From Candidatus Electronema nielsenii (GTDB lineage Bacteria; Desulfobacterota; Desulfobulbia; Desulfobulbales; Desulfobulbaceae), in assembly GCA_026122915.1 (NCBI GenBank), contig JAGIXO010000109.1, forward strand, positions 1 to 5,339: 5,339 nt of DNA. Direction: 5' to 3'. Below the pieces are notes generated by a model. It was not told the DNA's origin. It saw nothing but the letters and a program-made list of their open reading frames with translations, and did no database searches. Positions 4,867 through 5,339 of the stretch are shown in pieces (the first letter of the stretch is position 1; each line of letters begins with the position of its first letter). Made by a program: the position numbers and the translations under genes.

Positions 4867-5339
4867 GTTGGTGTCCTTCAGGGCAGCAGCGGTGGTCATG
4901 GCGAATCATCCGCAGATCGCCGCCGTACATCTCGCGGATCAGCTCACCAGTCAGCGCGCTGGTCGGATGCACATAAACTTGGTTGTTGACGCAGATGATC
5001 CGTTTGAAAAAGGTGGAGGAAAAGCCGGTCTCGTGCGTCACCATCAGGATAATCTTCTCTTGGTTCAGCTTGGCTAACAAAGCAAGCAGTTCCTGTTCAG
5101 ACTCGCGGTCAAGGCTGGCTGTGGGTTCGTCAAGAATGAGGATATCGCCGCCCGAAGCCAAAGCACGGGCGATTAGCACCCGCTGCCGCTGCCCGCCGGA
5201 CAAAGCAGAAAAAGGCCGCTGGGCTAAATCTGCCAGACTGACCGCTGCTAATGCCTCTAATGCCGCCTGCTTATCCTGCTTCGTGTATCTGCCACTGAAA
5301 GAGCTGCCGAGCGCGCCATACAAACCACCCAAACACACC
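4859..5339 (-). CDS. znuC: Zn/Mn-type ABC transporter ATP-binding protein (ZnuC family), partial
   Basis: The C-terminal 159 residues of the ATPase that powers the importer are present. The N-terminus, with the Walker A and Q-loop, lies beyond the right edge, so no start codon can be given. The visible part has the ABC signature LSGGQRQR, 46-53 counting from the first complete codon. It is followed by the Walker B ILILDEP (66-72), the D-loop SLD (75-77) and the H-loop VTHE (100-103), all intact, so the enzyme should be active. The last 13 residues include four His and two Cys (HDHRCCPEGHQHD). Such histidine-rich ends are common in zinc-importer ATPases and may sense or bind metal. It overlaps the permease gene by 8 bp. 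The cognate binding protein would be expected further right. Confidence 0.93.
   Translation of the reverse strand, partial: VCLGGLYGALGSSFSGRYTKQDKQAALEALAAVSLADLAQRPFSALSGGQRQRVLIARALASGGDILILDEPTASLDRESEQELLALLAKLNQEKIILMVTHETGFSSTFFKRIICVNNQVYVHPTSALTGELIREMYGGDLRMIRHDHRCCPEGHQHD

Overview
The window looks like a Gram-negative genome of moderate G+C. It encodes an exported beta-carbonic anhydrase and several lipobox-bearing lipoproteins, which imply a periplasm and outer membrane. The short RdgC-like protein paired with an unknown partner, and the style of the proteins overall, suggest Desulfobacterota (possibly a Desulfobulbales relative). That placement is an impression, not a demonstrated assignment.

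Layout. On the + strand (164-1340) a two-gene unit encodes a short RdgC-family protein (201 aa) and, 16 bp later, an unrecognised 184-aa protein. It ends at a strong hairpin (1363-1390) shared with the convergent gene. Everything to the right reads on the - strand. The carbonic anhydrase (1414-2256) has a signal peptide, complete zinc ligands, a His/Glu/Lys-rich tail, a good promoter and a 5' UTR hairpin. Between 2468 and 3874 lie four consecutive small lipoprotein genes of 43, 37, 89 and 199 aa, listed left to right. Two of them (43 and 37 aa) are easily missed because of their size. From 4015 to the right edge are the permease and the truncated ATPase of a Zn/Mn-type (ZnuBC-like) ABC importer, overlapping by 8 bp. 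The binding protein and the ATPase N-terminus must lie beyond the right edge if the operon is complete.

How the genes may work together. The importer brings a divalent metal, most likely zinc, through the inner membrane. The carbonic anhydrase is a zinc enzyme of the periplasm with a potentially metal-binding tail. Two of the lipoproteins have His-rich mature parts. A metal-homeostasis or envelope theme for positions 1414-5339 is therefore reasonable but inferred. I found no convincing Zur operator and there are clear transcriptional breaks between the units. The RdgC pair is a separate DNA-recombination-related unit. The most novel material is the lipoprotein cluster and the uncharacterised partner of the RdgC-like protein.
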